Shown one piece after another: positions 15,987-24,081 of a DNA stretch of 42,449 nucleotides. The DNA is taken from NCBI GenBank assembly GCA_022795575.1, contig JAAWGY010000001.1, positions 1-42,449 on the forward strand, in the 5' to 3' direction. Each line of letters begins with the position of its first letter. Positions within the stretch are counted from its first letter, which is position 1. This DNA is from Angelakisella sp. (lineage in GTDB: Bacteria > Bacillota > Clostridia > Oscillospirales > Ruminococcaceae). Below the pieces are notes generated by a model that saw nothing but the letters and a program-made list of their open reading frames with translations, did not search any database and had not been told where the DNA came from. Position numbers and translations under genes: made by a program.

Positions 15987-16670
15987 TTACCTTCGATCGT
16001 CCCAGGGGCCCTTGACCACGTTATTTTTGCGCATCTGGTTGCGGAAGTTGTTGCGCACCTTGCGGTACTTAAAGTAGTTTTGGACACTCCCGGAGATGTA
16101 GGGCCAGAAGAAGATGAAGAAGTTGGCCAAAGCCAGCAGCGCCGCCAGCTTGCCCCCCAGGGGCTGGAAGAGGATGGCAGCGCCGAAGATCACCCAATCC
16201 AGCATGGCCAGGTACTTTACCTTAAGGGGGATAAACATCATAAAGAGGATCTCCTCGTTGGGAAAGAGGGCGGCGTAGGCCAGAAAGAGGGAGAGGTTCA
16301 GGTAGGTGGCGCTGCTGACGCCGGTGATGAACCCCCCCAGGATGGCCCCAATGGTTCCCAGCAGGTAGTAGAGGGTAAACTGAAACACCCCCCAGGCGTA
16401 CTCCAGCCGGCAGCCGATCCAGTAGTAGAAGTACAGCATCAGCACCAGAGTAAAAAGACTGCCGCTGTAGTCCACAAAAAGGAAGGTGATCAGCCGCCAC
16501 ACCTGCCCCCGAAGGATCATCTCCCGGCTAAAGGAGAGCCACAGACGGACAGGCACCCCGCCGAACATCTCCACCAGGGTAAAAATCAGGGTGGTGGAGG
16601 TGATATACATCATCAGGTTTGGGATGCCAAAGCCCCCAAACCGCCGTTCCAGCTTGTTAAGCCAGTTCAC
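15987..16670 (-). CDS. Rhomboid-fold membrane protein lacking the catalytic histidine
   Basis: 227 residues from a GTG at 16670 (AAAGGGGAAG upstream). Six or so membrane helices. GVSSATYLNLSLFLAYAALFPN followed by IPLKVKYLAML resembles the rhomboid GASGAIFGLLGAYAVLFPN/IPVPAKWL region, so the fold is rhomboid-like. The position of the catalytic Ser is kept as GVSS, but the protein contains no histidine at all, so a Ser-His protease is impossible. The tail is basic (KYRKVRNNFRNQMRKNN). More likely a membrane scaffold or chaperone-like pseudoprotease; function unknown. Confidence 0.75.
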   Translation of the reverse strand: MNWLNKLERRFGGFGIPNLMMYITSTTLIFTLVEMFGGVPVRLWLSFSREMILRGQVWRLITFLFVDYSGSLFTLVLMLYFYYWIGCRLEYAWGVFQFTLYYLLGTIGAILGGFITGVSSATYLNLSLFLAYAALFPNEEILFMMFIPLKVKYLAMLDWVIFGAAILFQPLGGKLAALLALANFFIFFWPYISGSVQNYFKYRKVRNNFRNQMRKNNVVKGPWDDRR

Positions 16671-16775
16671 ATCGCTTCCCCTTTCTGGTTCGGCAGCGGC
16701 GCGCCGCAGCCGGGATGCCCCCGGCAGCCGGCGCCGCCTGCCGTTTTCTACAAAGTATGCCCGCCGGCTGCCAGC

Positions 16776-18212
16776 TTATCCCAGCGCCTTCTCCAGCAGC
16801 TCCCGGATCATGGCGGGGTTGCCCTGGCCCTTGGACTGGCGCATACACTGCCCCACCAAAAAGCCCAGGGCGTTGGTCTTGCCCCCCCGGTAGTCGTTTA
16901 CCACCTTTTCATTGGCGGCAAGCACCGCCTGGACGACGGCCTCCAGGGCGCCGGTGTCGCTGATCTGGGCAAGGCCCTTCTCCTTCACCACCTCGCCGGG
17001 GGTCTTGTCGCTCCAGATGATCTCCTCCAGCACCGTCTTGCCCGCCGTGTTGGAGATGGTCTTCTCCTCGATCAGGGCGATCATGTCGCAAAGCTTCTCC
17101 GGGGTAAGGCTGGTATCGGCAATGGTCTTGTTTTTTTCGTTGAGGATGCGGGAAACATCCCCCAGCAGCCAGTTGGACACCGCCTTGGGCTGGCACCGGC
17201 CCAGGGCGACGCACCGCTCAAAGTAATCCGCCTTGTCCAGATTCTCGCAGAGGAGGTTGGCGTCAAAGAAGGGCAGGCCGGTCTCCTTCATGTACCGCAG
17301 CAGCTTTGCGCCGGGCAGCTCCGGGATGGTGCCCCGCAGCTCCTCCAGCAGCTCCTCCGGCACCACGATGGCCCCCAGGTCCGGCTCCGGGAAGTAGCGG
17401 TAGTCCTGGGCGTCCTCCTTGGAGCGCAGCAGGTAGTTTTTCCCCGCCAGGTCGTCCCAGCGGCGGGTCTCCTGGCTGATGGTGCCGCCGGCCTCCAGCA
17501 CCTCGATCTGGCGGCGGGCCTCGTACTCGATGGCCCGCTCCACCGCGGAAAAGCCGTTGACGTTCTTCATCTCGCACCGGGTGCCAAACTCGGTGGCGCC
17601 CTCCGGCATCACCGAGACGTTGACGTCGCAGCGGATGGAGCCCTCCTGCATCTTACAGTCGGAGATATCCAGGTACTGGAGGATGGCCCGGATGGAATCC
17701 AGGTAGGCCTTGGCCTCGTGGGCGGAGCGCATATCCGGCTCGGAGACGATCTCGATGAGGGGGACGCCGCAGCGGTTCAGGTCCACCAGGCTGCCGGAAA
17801 AGCTCTCCGAGTGGATGAGCTTGCCGGCGTCCTCCTCGATGTGGATGCGGGTAATGCCGATGCGCTTGGTGTTCCCCTCCTCGTCCACCACGGCGTCGAT
17901 GTAGCCGTGCTCGCAAAGGGGGATGTCAAACTGGGAGATCTGGTAGGCCTTGGGCAGGTCGGGGTAGAAATAGTTCTTCCGGTCCGCCTTGCAGACGGGG
18001 TTGATGGTGCAGCCTGTGGCGTAGCCCATCCGGATGGCGTACTCCACCACCTTTTCGTTGAGGGTGGGCAGGCTCCCCGGCATCCCGGTACAGTTGGGGC
18101 AGCAGTTGGAGTTGACCTCCGAGCCAAAGGAGTTTTTGCAGCTGCAATAGATCTTGGTTTTGGTGGAAAGCTCGGCGTGGACCTCCAGGCCGATGACGGT
18201 GATGTATTTCAT
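16776..18212 (-). CDS. gatB: Asp-tRNA(Asn)/Glu-tRNA(Gln) amidotransferase subunit B
   Basis: 478 residues, typical GatB length. The N-terminal part is the kinase-like glutaminyl-tRNA-binding domain (MKYITVIGLEVHAELSTKTKIYCSC, GSLPTLNEKVVEYAIRMG). The C-terminal YqeY-like tail domain begins about residue 330. With GatA and GatC it converts Glu-tRNA(Gln) to Gln-tRNA(Gln) and Asp-tRNA(Asn) to Asn-tRNA(Asn). The start lies 3 bases after the gatA stop. Confidence 0.97.
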   Translation of the reverse strand: MKYITVIGLEVHAELSTKTKIYCSCKNSFGSEVNSNCCPNCTGMPGSLPTLNEKVVEYAIRMGYATGCTINPVCKADRKNYFYPDLPKAYQISQFDIPLCEHGYIDAVVDEEGNTKRIGITRIHIEEDAGKLIHSESFSGSLVDLNRCGVPLIEIVSEPDMRSAHEAKAYLDSIRAILQYLDISDCKMQEGSIRCDVNVSVMPEGATEFGTRCEMKNVNGFSAVERAIEYEARRQIEVLEAGGTISQETRRWDDLAGKNYLLRSKEDAQDYRYFPEPDLGAIVVPEELLEELRGTIPELPGAKLLRYMKETGLPFFDANLLCENLDKADYFERCVALGRCQPKAVSNWLLGDVSRILNEKNKTIADTSLTPEKLCDMIALIEEKTISNTAGKTVLEEIIWSDKTPGEVVKEKGLAQISDTGALEAVVQAVLAANEKVVNDYRGGKTNALGFLVGQCMRQSKGQGNPAMIRELLEKALG

Positions 18213-18215
18213 CCC

Positions 18216-19688
18216 TTACCCCTCCCCTTCCGTAATATCGGCGACGCCGCAGAGGCTGCCGCCCCGGAGCTGCTGGAACGCGTAGGCGGTGTCAAACAGC
18301 CGCTCCTCCGAAAAGCGGGGCCCGATGAGCTGCAGCCCCACCGGCAGGCCCTGCTGCATTCCGCAGGGCACCGAGAGGCCGGGGAGGCCGGCGATATTTA
18401 CCGCGATGGTGCAGATATCGGCGGCGTACATCTTCAGGGGGTCCCCGATGTTCTCCCCCAGCCGGAAGGCGGTGGTGGGCGAGGTGGGGGTGGCGATGAC
18501 GTCGCAGTCCTGGAAAGCGGCGGCAAACTCGGCCCGCAGCGCCTTCTGGAACAGCTTTGCCTTGTTGTAGTAGGCGTCGTAGTAGCCGGAGCTTAGGACA
18601 AAGGTCCCCAGCATGATGCGGCGCTTCACCTCGTCCCCAAAGCCCTGGCTCCGGGTTTTCTCGTACATATCCACCAGGCCGTCGTACTCCTCCGCCCGGT
18701 AGCCGTATTTTACCCCGTCAAACCGGGCCAGGTTGGAGGAGGCCTCGGCGGAGGAGATGATGTAGTAGGCGGAAAGGGCGTAGTCGGTGCCGGGGAGGCT
18801 CAGCTCCCGGAGCACCGCCCCGGCCCTCTCCAGCTCCCGGAGGGCGGCATGGACCGCCTCCCCAACCCCGGCGTCCACCCCGGGGCCGAAGTACTCCTTG
18901 GGGATGCCGATCCGCAGCCCCTTGACGTCGCCCTTCAGGGCGGCAAAATCGGGGTAATCCCGCCGGGCGGTGGTGGCGTCCATGGGGTCCCGGCCGCAGA
19001 TGGCGCCGTAGAGGGCCGCTACGTCCTCCACGCACCGGCCAAAGGGGCCGATCTGGTCCAGGGAGGAGGCGAAGGCCACCAGCCCGTACCGGGACACCGA
19101 GCCATAGGTGGGCTTAAGGCCGATGACTCCGCAGAGGGCGGCGGGCTGGCGGATGGAGCCGCCGGTGTCGCTCCCCAGGGAGAGCACCGCCTCCCCTGCC
19201 GCCACCGCCGCGGCGGAGCCCCCGGAGGAGCCCCCGGGCACCCGGGTAAGGTCGTGGGGGTTGGCGGTTTTCTTAAAGTAGGAGGTCTCGCAGGAGGAGC
19301 CCATGGCAAACTCATCCATGTTGGCCTTGCCGGTCATCACATAGTCCGCGCCCAAAAGCTTTTCCACCACGGTGGCGTTATAGGGGGGGCGGAAGTTATA
19401 CAGCATCCGGGAAGAACAGGTGGTGAGCACGTCCTTGGTGCAGATGTTGTCCTTTACCGCAACGGGGATGCCCGCCAGGGGGCCGATGGCCTCCCCGGCG
19501 GCGATCTTCTGGTCCACGGCCCGGGCGGCGGTGATGGCCCCCTCCCGATCCAGGGTGACATAGGCCCCCACCCGCTCCTCGCAGGCGTCAATGCGCCCAA
19601 AGACCGATTCCGCAATCTCCGCGGCGCTGCACTCCCTTTGACAGAGCATCCGGTGCAGCTCCCTGGCGGTCAGCTGATACAGGCTCAT
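18216..19688 (-). CDS. gatA: Asp-tRNA(Asn)/Glu-tRNA(Gln) amidotransferase subunit A
   Basis: 490 residues, amidase-signature family. The catalytic Ser-cisSer-Lys triad is visible as K79 (PVAVKDNI), S154 (PGGSSGGSAA) and S178 (GSDTGGSIRQPAA). It releases ammonia from glutamine and passes it to GatB. The start overlaps the upstream SMI1/KNR4 gene stop by 4 bases, so it is coupled to that gene rather than directly to gatC. Confidence 0.97.
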   Translation of the reverse strand: MSLYQLTARELHRMLCQRECSAAEIAESVFGRIDACEERVGAYVTLDREGAITAARAVDQKIAAGEAIGPLAGIPVAVKDNICTKDVLTTCSSRMLYNFRPPYNATVVEKLLGADYVMTGKANMDEFAMGSSCETSYFKKTANPHDLTRVPGGSSGGSAAAVAAGEAVLSLGSDTGGSIRQPAALCGVIGLKPTYGSVSRYGLVAFASSLDQIGPFGRCVEDVAALYGAICGRDPMDATTARRDYPDFAALKGDVKGLRIGIPKEYFGPGVDAGVGEAVHAALRELERAGAVLRELSLPGTDYALSAYYIISSAEASSNLARFDGVKYGYRAEEYDGLVDMYEKTRSQGFGDEVKRRIMLGTFVLSSGYYDAYYNKAKLFQKALRAEFAAAFQDCDVIATPTSPTTAFRLGENIGDPLKMYAADICTIAVNIAGLPGLSVPCGMQQGLPVGLQLIGPRFSEERLFDTAYAFQQLRGGSLCGVADITEGEG

Positions 19689-20239
19689 GGCTCGTCCTCC
19701 TCCAAATCTTCTTCGTCGTCATAGTCGCTTTCATCCACCAGCCCCCGGACAAAGGCCTCAAAGGTATCCGCCAAGGGGGTGATTTCGTAGTCGGCCTCCT
19801 GGTCGATGTGCACCACCTTGGGCTCCCCCTGGGGGCCGCATTCCCGGTAGTCCAGAAAGACCATGTCGTGCCCGGCCGAGGGGCAGTCGCAGATGGCGAC
19901 GCCGATATCCGGGTAGCCCCACTCCTCAATCATAAACCGGGAGCCCAGGGTGCCGCAGAGGGAGTACATCTTGTCCCGGCCGATGCTGAGAAAGCCCTCG
20001 ATGGCGATATGGTCCTCCGCCCAGCTGGTGGGAACAGCGGTGGGGAACGCCGTCCTTTTGGAAAAGCCGCCGTTCTGCACCCGCATCAGGGCCAGATAGC
20101 TTTCCGGGAGCTTGTACCCCAGCTCCTCCTCCACCGAGCGGATCATCTCGTCGGTGGGGGGTGTCAGCACAAATTTCTTTCGGACGTAGTCGCTGGGCTG
20201 TTTCCAAAAGCCGTCAAGATCAAAGCCCTCCAATGCCAC
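19685..20239 (-). CDS. SMI1/KNR4 (SUKH) family protein lodged inside gatCAB
   Basis: 184 residues from a GTG at 20239 (GGAGGG upstream). Features of the SUKH fold: an N-terminal helix followed by TPPTDEMIRSVEEELGYKLPESYLALMRVQNGG, then DHIAIEGFLSIG and a C-terminal FEAFVRGL. The last 16 residues are strongly acidic (DDEEDLEEDE). In bacteria the family includes toxin-immunity proteins and proteins of unknown cytosolic function; no toxin is encoded nearby. The gene lies 12 bases after gatC and overlaps gatA by 4 bases, so it is co-translated with amidotransferase subunits. Confidence 0.82.
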   Translation of the reverse strand: MALEGFDLDGFWKQPSDYVRKKFVLTPPTDEMIRSVEEELGYKLPESYLALMRVQNGGFSKRTAFPTAVPTSWAEDHIAIEGFLSIGRDKMYSLCGTLGSRFMIEEWGYPDIGVAICDCPSAGHDMVFLDYRECGPQGEPKVVHIDQEADYEITPLADTFEAFVRGLVDESDYDDEEDLEEDEP

Positions 20240-20251
20240 AGCAATCCCTCC

Positions 20252-20521
20252 TTATTCCACCGTCTTGGGCACCACGATGCAGCCCGCCGCCGACTGGGGG
20301 GCGTTTTGCAGCACCACCTCCCGGCGGAGGGAGGGGCGGATCTCGTCCCTGCGCAGCTCCATCCCGTCGGCGGGGTCCACCCCAAGGGTCTGGTTTTCCA
20401 CCGCGGGGAGCCTTTCCACCATGGCGACGATGTTCTCCATCTCCCGCTGGAACCTCTCCACCTGGTCCTCCCCGATGGAAAGGCGGGAGAGCTTGGCAAT
20501 GTGCCTGATATCGATATTCAT
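20252..20521 (-). CDS. gatC: Asp-tRNA(Asn)/Glu-tRNA(Gln) amidotransferase subunit C
   Basis: 89 residues: MNIDIRHIAKLSRLSIGEDQVERFQREMENIVAMV shape followed by TLGVDPADG. GatC wraps GatA and GatB and is needed for stable complex formation. Its ATG overlaps the ligA stop by 4 bases. In most genomes gatA follows directly; here the SUKH gene intervenes. Confidence 0.93.
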   Translation of the reverse strand: MNIDIRHIAKLSRLSIGEDQVERFQREMENIVAMVERLPAVENQTLGVDPADGMELRRDEIRPSLRREVVLQNAPQSAAGCIVVPKTVE

Positions 20522-22521
20522 TCGGTTTTACCCCCATCTATCATTTTTCGGAGCTGCTCCTCGGTAATCACCGGGATGCCCAGCTGGTTGGCCTTGGTCA
20601 GCTTGCTGCCGGCGTCCTCCCCGGCCAGGACATAGCTGGTCTTTTTGGAGACCGAGGAGGAGGTCTTTCCCCCGTGGGCCTCGATGATGGCGCTGGCCTC
20701 CCCCCGGCTGAGGGTGGGGAGGGTGCCAGTGAGGACAAAGGTAAGGCCGGTAAACTCCCCGGTGGCCTCCACCACCGCGGCGGTGGTGTTAAGGCCCAGC
20801 CGGGCCAGCTCCTGGCAGAGGGCCAGGTTGTGCTCGTCCCGGAAGTAGTCCTCCACAGCCCTTGCCATAATCTCCCCAAAGCCGTCGATGGCGGCGATCT
20901 CCTCCCAGCCGGCGGTCTGGACCTTCTCCAGGGAGCCGAACCGCCCGGCCAAAAGCTTTGCGGCCTTTTCCCCAATGCCCGGCAGCCCCAGGCCAAAGAG
21001 GAGCTGGGAGAGATCGTTTGCCTTGGACCTTTGGATGGCCTCCACAAGCTTTTCCGCCTTGCGCTTTGCAAAGCCCGGCAGCTCCAGCAGCTGCTCCCGG
21101 GTCAGGCGGTAGAGGTCGGCGGGGGTGTGTACCATCCCCCGGTCGATGAGCAGCTGGCAGACCACCTCCCCCATGCCGTCGATATCCATGGCGGAGCGGG
21201 AGCAAAAGTGGATGATGCTGCGGGTAAGCTGGGCGGGACAGCTGAAGTTGGGGCAGCGCACCGCCGCGGCCCCCTCCTCCCGGACCAGCCTTGCGCCGCA
21301 GGAGGGGCAGACCTCCGGCAGGCGGTAGGGGGCCTTGTCCGGGTTGTGCCACACCACCGAGAGCACCTCGGGGATGATCTCCCCCGCCTTCCGCACCAAA
21401 ATCCTGTCCCCTACCGAAAGCCCCATCTGGTCGATAAAGTCCTGGTTGTGGAGCACCGCCCGGCTGACGGTGGTGCCCGCCAGGGTGATGGGCTCAAAGA
21501 CGGCGGTGGGGGTGACAGCCCCGGTGCGGCCCACCTGGACCTGGATCTCCAGCAGGGTGGTCTCCTTTTCCTCCGGGGGGTATTTGTAGGCGATGGCCCA
21601 GCGGGGGAATTTGGCGGTAGCCCCCAGCAGCTCCCGGTGGGCAAAGCCGTTGACCTTTACCACCGCGCCGTCGATGCCGAAGGGGTAGCTGCCCCGGTTG
21701 TTCCCGATGGCCTCGATGTCCCGGATGACCTCCTCGATATCGCTGTAGGCCTTGTACTCCGGGATGACCTTAAAGCCCAGCTCCCGGAGAAAATCCAGGG
21801 AATCGCTGTGGGAGGCAAGGGTTTTGCCCTCCACCTGCTGGATGTTGAAGACAAAGATATCCAGCCCCCGTTTGGCTGTAACCTTGGGGTCCTTTTGGCG
21901 CAGCGAGCCGGCGGCGGCGTTGCGGGGGTTTTTGAAGGGCTGCTCCCCCGCCAGCTCCTGGGCCTCCACCACCCGCTCAAAGCTCTTTACCGGCATATAC
22001 ACCTCTCCCCGCACCTCCAGCAGGGGGAGCTGCTCCGGCAGCCGCAGGGGCACCGAGCGGATGGTGCGGATGTTCTCGCTGACGTCCTCCCCGGTAAAGC
22101 CGTTGCCCCGGGTGGAGCCCACGGTCAGCACCCCGTCCCGGTACTCCAGCGAGACCGAAAGGCCGTCGATTTTGGGCTCCACCACATAGGAGGGGTCCGG
22201 GACAGTCTCCCGCACCCGGCGGTCAAAGTCCCGCAGCTCCTCAAAGGAAAAGATATCCTGGAGCGAGCCCATCTGCACCTTGTGCTCCACCGTGGCAAAG
22301 GTGTTGGAGGCGTTGCCCCCCACCCGCACCGTGGGGGAGGTTGGGGAGTAGTACTGGGGGTTGGCCTCCTCCAAATCCAGCAGCTGATGGAAAAGCTTGT
22401 CGTACTCGAAGTCGGAGATCTCGGGGTCGTCCTGGTCGTAGTACCGGTGGGCGTGGTACTCCACCTGCCTGCGGAGCGATTCGATTTGCTCCAAAATGGG
22501 GTCCTTTTGGGTATCCGGCAT
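20518..22521 (-). CDS. ligA: NAD-dependent DNA ligase LigA
   Basis: 667 residues. The active-site lysine is K117 in EPKIDGLSV. A four-cysteine zinc finger (CPSCGARLV, then CPNFSCPAQ), helix-hairpin-helix motifs and a C-terminal BRCT domain (about 590-667, FTGLTFVLTGTLP) follow in the usual order. It seals nicks in replication and repair using NAD. First gene of the ligA-gatC-SUKH-gatA-gatB run. GAGGTGA is the ribosome site, and a promoter is listed at 22550-22578. Confidence 0.97.
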   Translation of the reverse strand: MPDTQKDPILEQIESLRRQVEYHAHRYYDQDDPEISDFEYDKLFHQLLDLEEANPQYYSPTSPTVRVGGNASNTFATVEHKVQMGSLQDIFSFEELRDFDRRVRETVPDPSYVVEPKIDGLSVSLEYRDGVLTVGSTRGNGFTGEDVSENIRTIRSVPLRLPEQLPLLEVRGEVYMPVKSFERVVEAQELAGEQPFKNPRNAAAGSLRQKDPKVTAKRGLDIFVFNIQQVEGKTLASHSDSLDFLRELGFKVIPEYKAYSDIEEVIRDIEAIGNNRGSYPFGIDGAVVKVNGFAHRELLGATAKFPRWAIAYKYPPEEKETTLLEIQVQVGRTGAVTPTAVFEPITLAGTTVSRAVLHNQDFIDQMGLSVGDRILVRKAGEIIPEVLSVVWHNPDKAPYRLPEVCPSCGARLVREEGAAAVRCPNFSCPAQLTRSIIHFCSRSAMDIDGMGEVVCQLLIDRGMVHTPADLYRLTREQLLELPGFAKRKAEKLVEAIQRSKANDLSQLLFGLGLPGIGEKAAKLLAGRFGSLEKVQTAGWEEIAAIDGFGEIMARAVEDYFRDEHNLALCQELARLGLNTTAAVVEATGEFTGLTFVLTGTLPTLSRGEASAIIEAHGGKTSSSVSKKTSYVLAGEDAGSKLTKANQLGIPVITEEQLRKMIDGGKTE

Positions 22522-22549
22522 CTTTCTTCACCTCGTTTTTAACGAAGCT

Positions 22550-22578
22550 ATTTTACCACAATCTGTTTGATATTACAA
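22550..22578 (-). promoter_or_regulatory. Vegetative (sigma-A) promoter of ligA
   Basis: On the minus strand TTGTAA (22573-22578), 17 bases, then TAAAAT (22550-22555), with an extended -10 TGG. It lies about 30 bases before the ligA ATG. The same string GTGGTAAAAT forms the -10 of the recJ promoter. Confidence 0.6.
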
Positions 22579-22616
22579 TTCCCGGAAGAGGAAATTTCAC
22601 CCCTCTCCCGGGAATT
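22577..22616. terminator. Stem-loop between yunB and the ligA promoter
   Basis: AATTCCCGG (22577-22585) pairs with CCGGGAATT (22608-22616), with an additional AGAGG/CCTCT-like inner stem. It closes the yunB transcript on the minus strand, although the run of T lies on the plus-strand side. One edge overlaps the ligA -35 region. Confidence 0.45.
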
Positions 22617-22628
22617 TTTGCCGCCGGG

Positions 22629-23321
22629 TCACTCCTCCCCCGCCCCGTAGTCCTGGATCATCCCCACCAGGGGGTCGGTGCCGTCCGCCACCATGGTGTA
22701 GGCCCCCGGCACCAGCCCGACGATTACCGTTTCCGCCAGACAGATATCGGTATCCACCTGGCTGAGGATGGCGTACCCCGGCAGCACCGCCTGGATGTCC
22801 AGCCGGACATGAAGAAGGATCTGGTGGCGGGTCTGGTTGATGCCCGCCTGGTCAAAGGCGTTTTTCACCTGTGTCTGGACAAAGCCGGCGGGGATCAGGC
22901 GGATCTCCACCTCCGGGCCCCGGCCGGAAAGAAGGGGGTTGCCGGTGAGGGTGCCCGCCGGGAGGGTGAGGCGCTGGCTGGTAAACTCCAGGATGCTTTC
23001 GATCACCGAGGCGGTGACGGCGGACTGGAGCCGGGACATGGCCAGCATATCGGTTTGCAGGGAGGTGACGGTGCCCTGGTCGCTGTAGGTGAGGCGGACA
23101 AAGTCCCCGTAGGCAGCGCCCTCCTTTTCCAGGTGGCGGTAAACCGCCTCCTGGATGGCCTGGGTGGCGTAAAGGCTGGCCTGGCTTTCCGCCACCGCCG
23201 TCACCGCCGGGCGGAGCTGGGCGTCCCCCCACAGGGCGCAGCCCACCAGCACCGCCGCAAGCAGCAGGCACCGCCGCCGGAACCGCCGCCTTTTGCTCCT
23301 ATGCCGCCGCCGGATCTCCAT
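22629..23321 (-). CDS. yunB: Sporulation protein YunB
   Basis: 230 residues from the ATG at 23321; the open frame runs on to 24050 but would then cross the opposite-strand ferritin gene. A very basic N terminus (MEIRRRHRSKRRRFRRR) leads into one membrane helix, then AVAESQASLYATQAIQEAV and a domain with VEIRLIPAGFVQTQVKNAFDQAGINQTRHQI. In Bacillus yunB is a sigma-E gene needed for efficient sporulation; mechanism unclear. Confidence 0.88.
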   Translation of the reverse strand: MEIRRRHRSKRRRFRRRCLLLAAVLVGCALWGDAQLRPAVTAVAESQASLYATQAIQEAVYRHLEKEGAAYGDFVRLTYSDQGTVTSLQTDMLAMSRLQSAVTASVIESILEFTSQRLTLPAGTLTGNPLLSGRGPEVEIRLIPAGFVQTQVKNAFDQAGINQTRHQILLHVRLDIQAVLPGYAILSQVDTDICLAETVIVGLVPGAYTMVADGTDPLVGMIQDYGAGEE

Positions 23322-23438
23322 CCTCCCACCCCCGTTTCCTTCTACAGTATATTCCGGGACAGGGCGGAGGTTGAATCCCTCACCCAAAGCCGCCGGCCTG
23401 CATAGGATGGCGCAAAAAACGGAAAGAGAGGTACCGTC

Positions 23439-23954
23439 ATGGAGAAACGTTGTCAGTGCGAGCTCCCCTACCCCCCGGTAGAAGTAACCTGCCCCGATCC
23501 CCGGTGGCTGCCACCGCTGCGGGACCTTTACGCCGGACAGCACAGCGAGCTTAGCGCCATTGCCCAGTACTGCTTCCAGAGCTTTGTACTGAGCCGGGAC
23601 CACGGGGAGCTGGCAAAGCTGCTGCGGAGCATTGCCATTGTGGAGATGCACCACCTGGAGATGCTGGGCAGGCTCATCTGCCTTTGCGGCGGGGTGCCGG
23701 ACTTTGCCGGGGGCTCCCCCCGCCGGTGGTGGAACGGCTCCTGCCTGAACTACCGCCAGGACCTCTGCGGGGCGCTGGCGGCAAGCATGGCCGACGAGAC
23801 GGCGGCGGTGGACGCCTACCGGCGGGCCGCCTGCCTCATCGGGGATCCCAAGATCCAGGAGCTGCTGCGGCGCATCGCCATGGACGAGGAGCTCCACGTC
23901 CGGCTGCTGCGGGAGGCCCTGGCCCAGTGCGGCTGTCCCCGGCAGCAGGGCTGA
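23439..23954 (+). CDS. Ferritin-like di-metal protein (Mn-catalase/rubrerythrin-like fold)
   Basis: 171 residues, the only clear gene on the plus strand. A four-helix bundle with all metal ligands of a di-iron or di-manganese site: E37, E69 and H72 (VEMHHLEML), E120 (MADETAAVDAY), E150 and H153 (MDEELHVRL). An N-terminal Cys/Pro-rich stretch (CQCELPYPPVEV, CPDP) precedes it. It resembles the ferritin-like family of sporulating Clostridia, near manganese catalase and CotJC, but the activity is not known. GAGAGG lies upstream of the ATG; a strong terminator follows. Divergent from yunB. Confidence 0.82.
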   Translation: MEKRCQCELPYPPVEVTCPDPRWLPPLRDLYAGQHSELSAIAQYCFQSFVLSRDHGELAKLLRSIAIVEMHHLEMLGRLICLCGGVPDFAGGSPRRWWNGSCLNYRQDLCGALAASMADETAAVDAYRRAACLIGDPKIQELLRRIAMDEELHVRLLREALAQCGCPRQQG

Positions 23955-23959
23955 AAGCT

Positions 23960-24008
23960 GCCCCGCCGGCGCAAGAAAGCAGCGCCGGCGGGGCGGTTTT
24001 GTGTTTTT
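23960..24008 (+). terminator. Strong terminator after the ferritin-like gene
   Basis: GCCCCGCCGGCGC (23960-23972) pairs perfectly with GCGCCGGCGGGGC (23982-23994), followed by GGTTTTGTGTTTTT on the plus strand. It starts 6 bases after the stop codon and also separates this gene from the converging methyltransferase gene. Confidence 0.88.
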
Positions 24009-24081
24009 CTGGCGCCATAGCAGGCGGCCTGGCAGACCGCTTTTCCCCAAGCCGCCCGGGATGGTGGCCCGGTACGGCTTC

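Noticed and set aside
16080..18596. 838-residue open frame on the plus strand
   Set aside because: Lies antisense to gatB, gatA and the rhomboid-like gene. Its Gly/His/Gln/Leu-rich text has no domain and comes from the GC-rich third positions of the true genes.
20674..22542. 622-residue open frame on the plus strand
   Set aside because: Antisense of ligA with no recognisable motif.
22629..24050. 473-residue extension of yunB
   Set aside because: The extension crosses the plus-strand ferritin-like gene and adds low-complexity text; the ATG at 23321 has a normal YunB start with a basic head and membrane helix.
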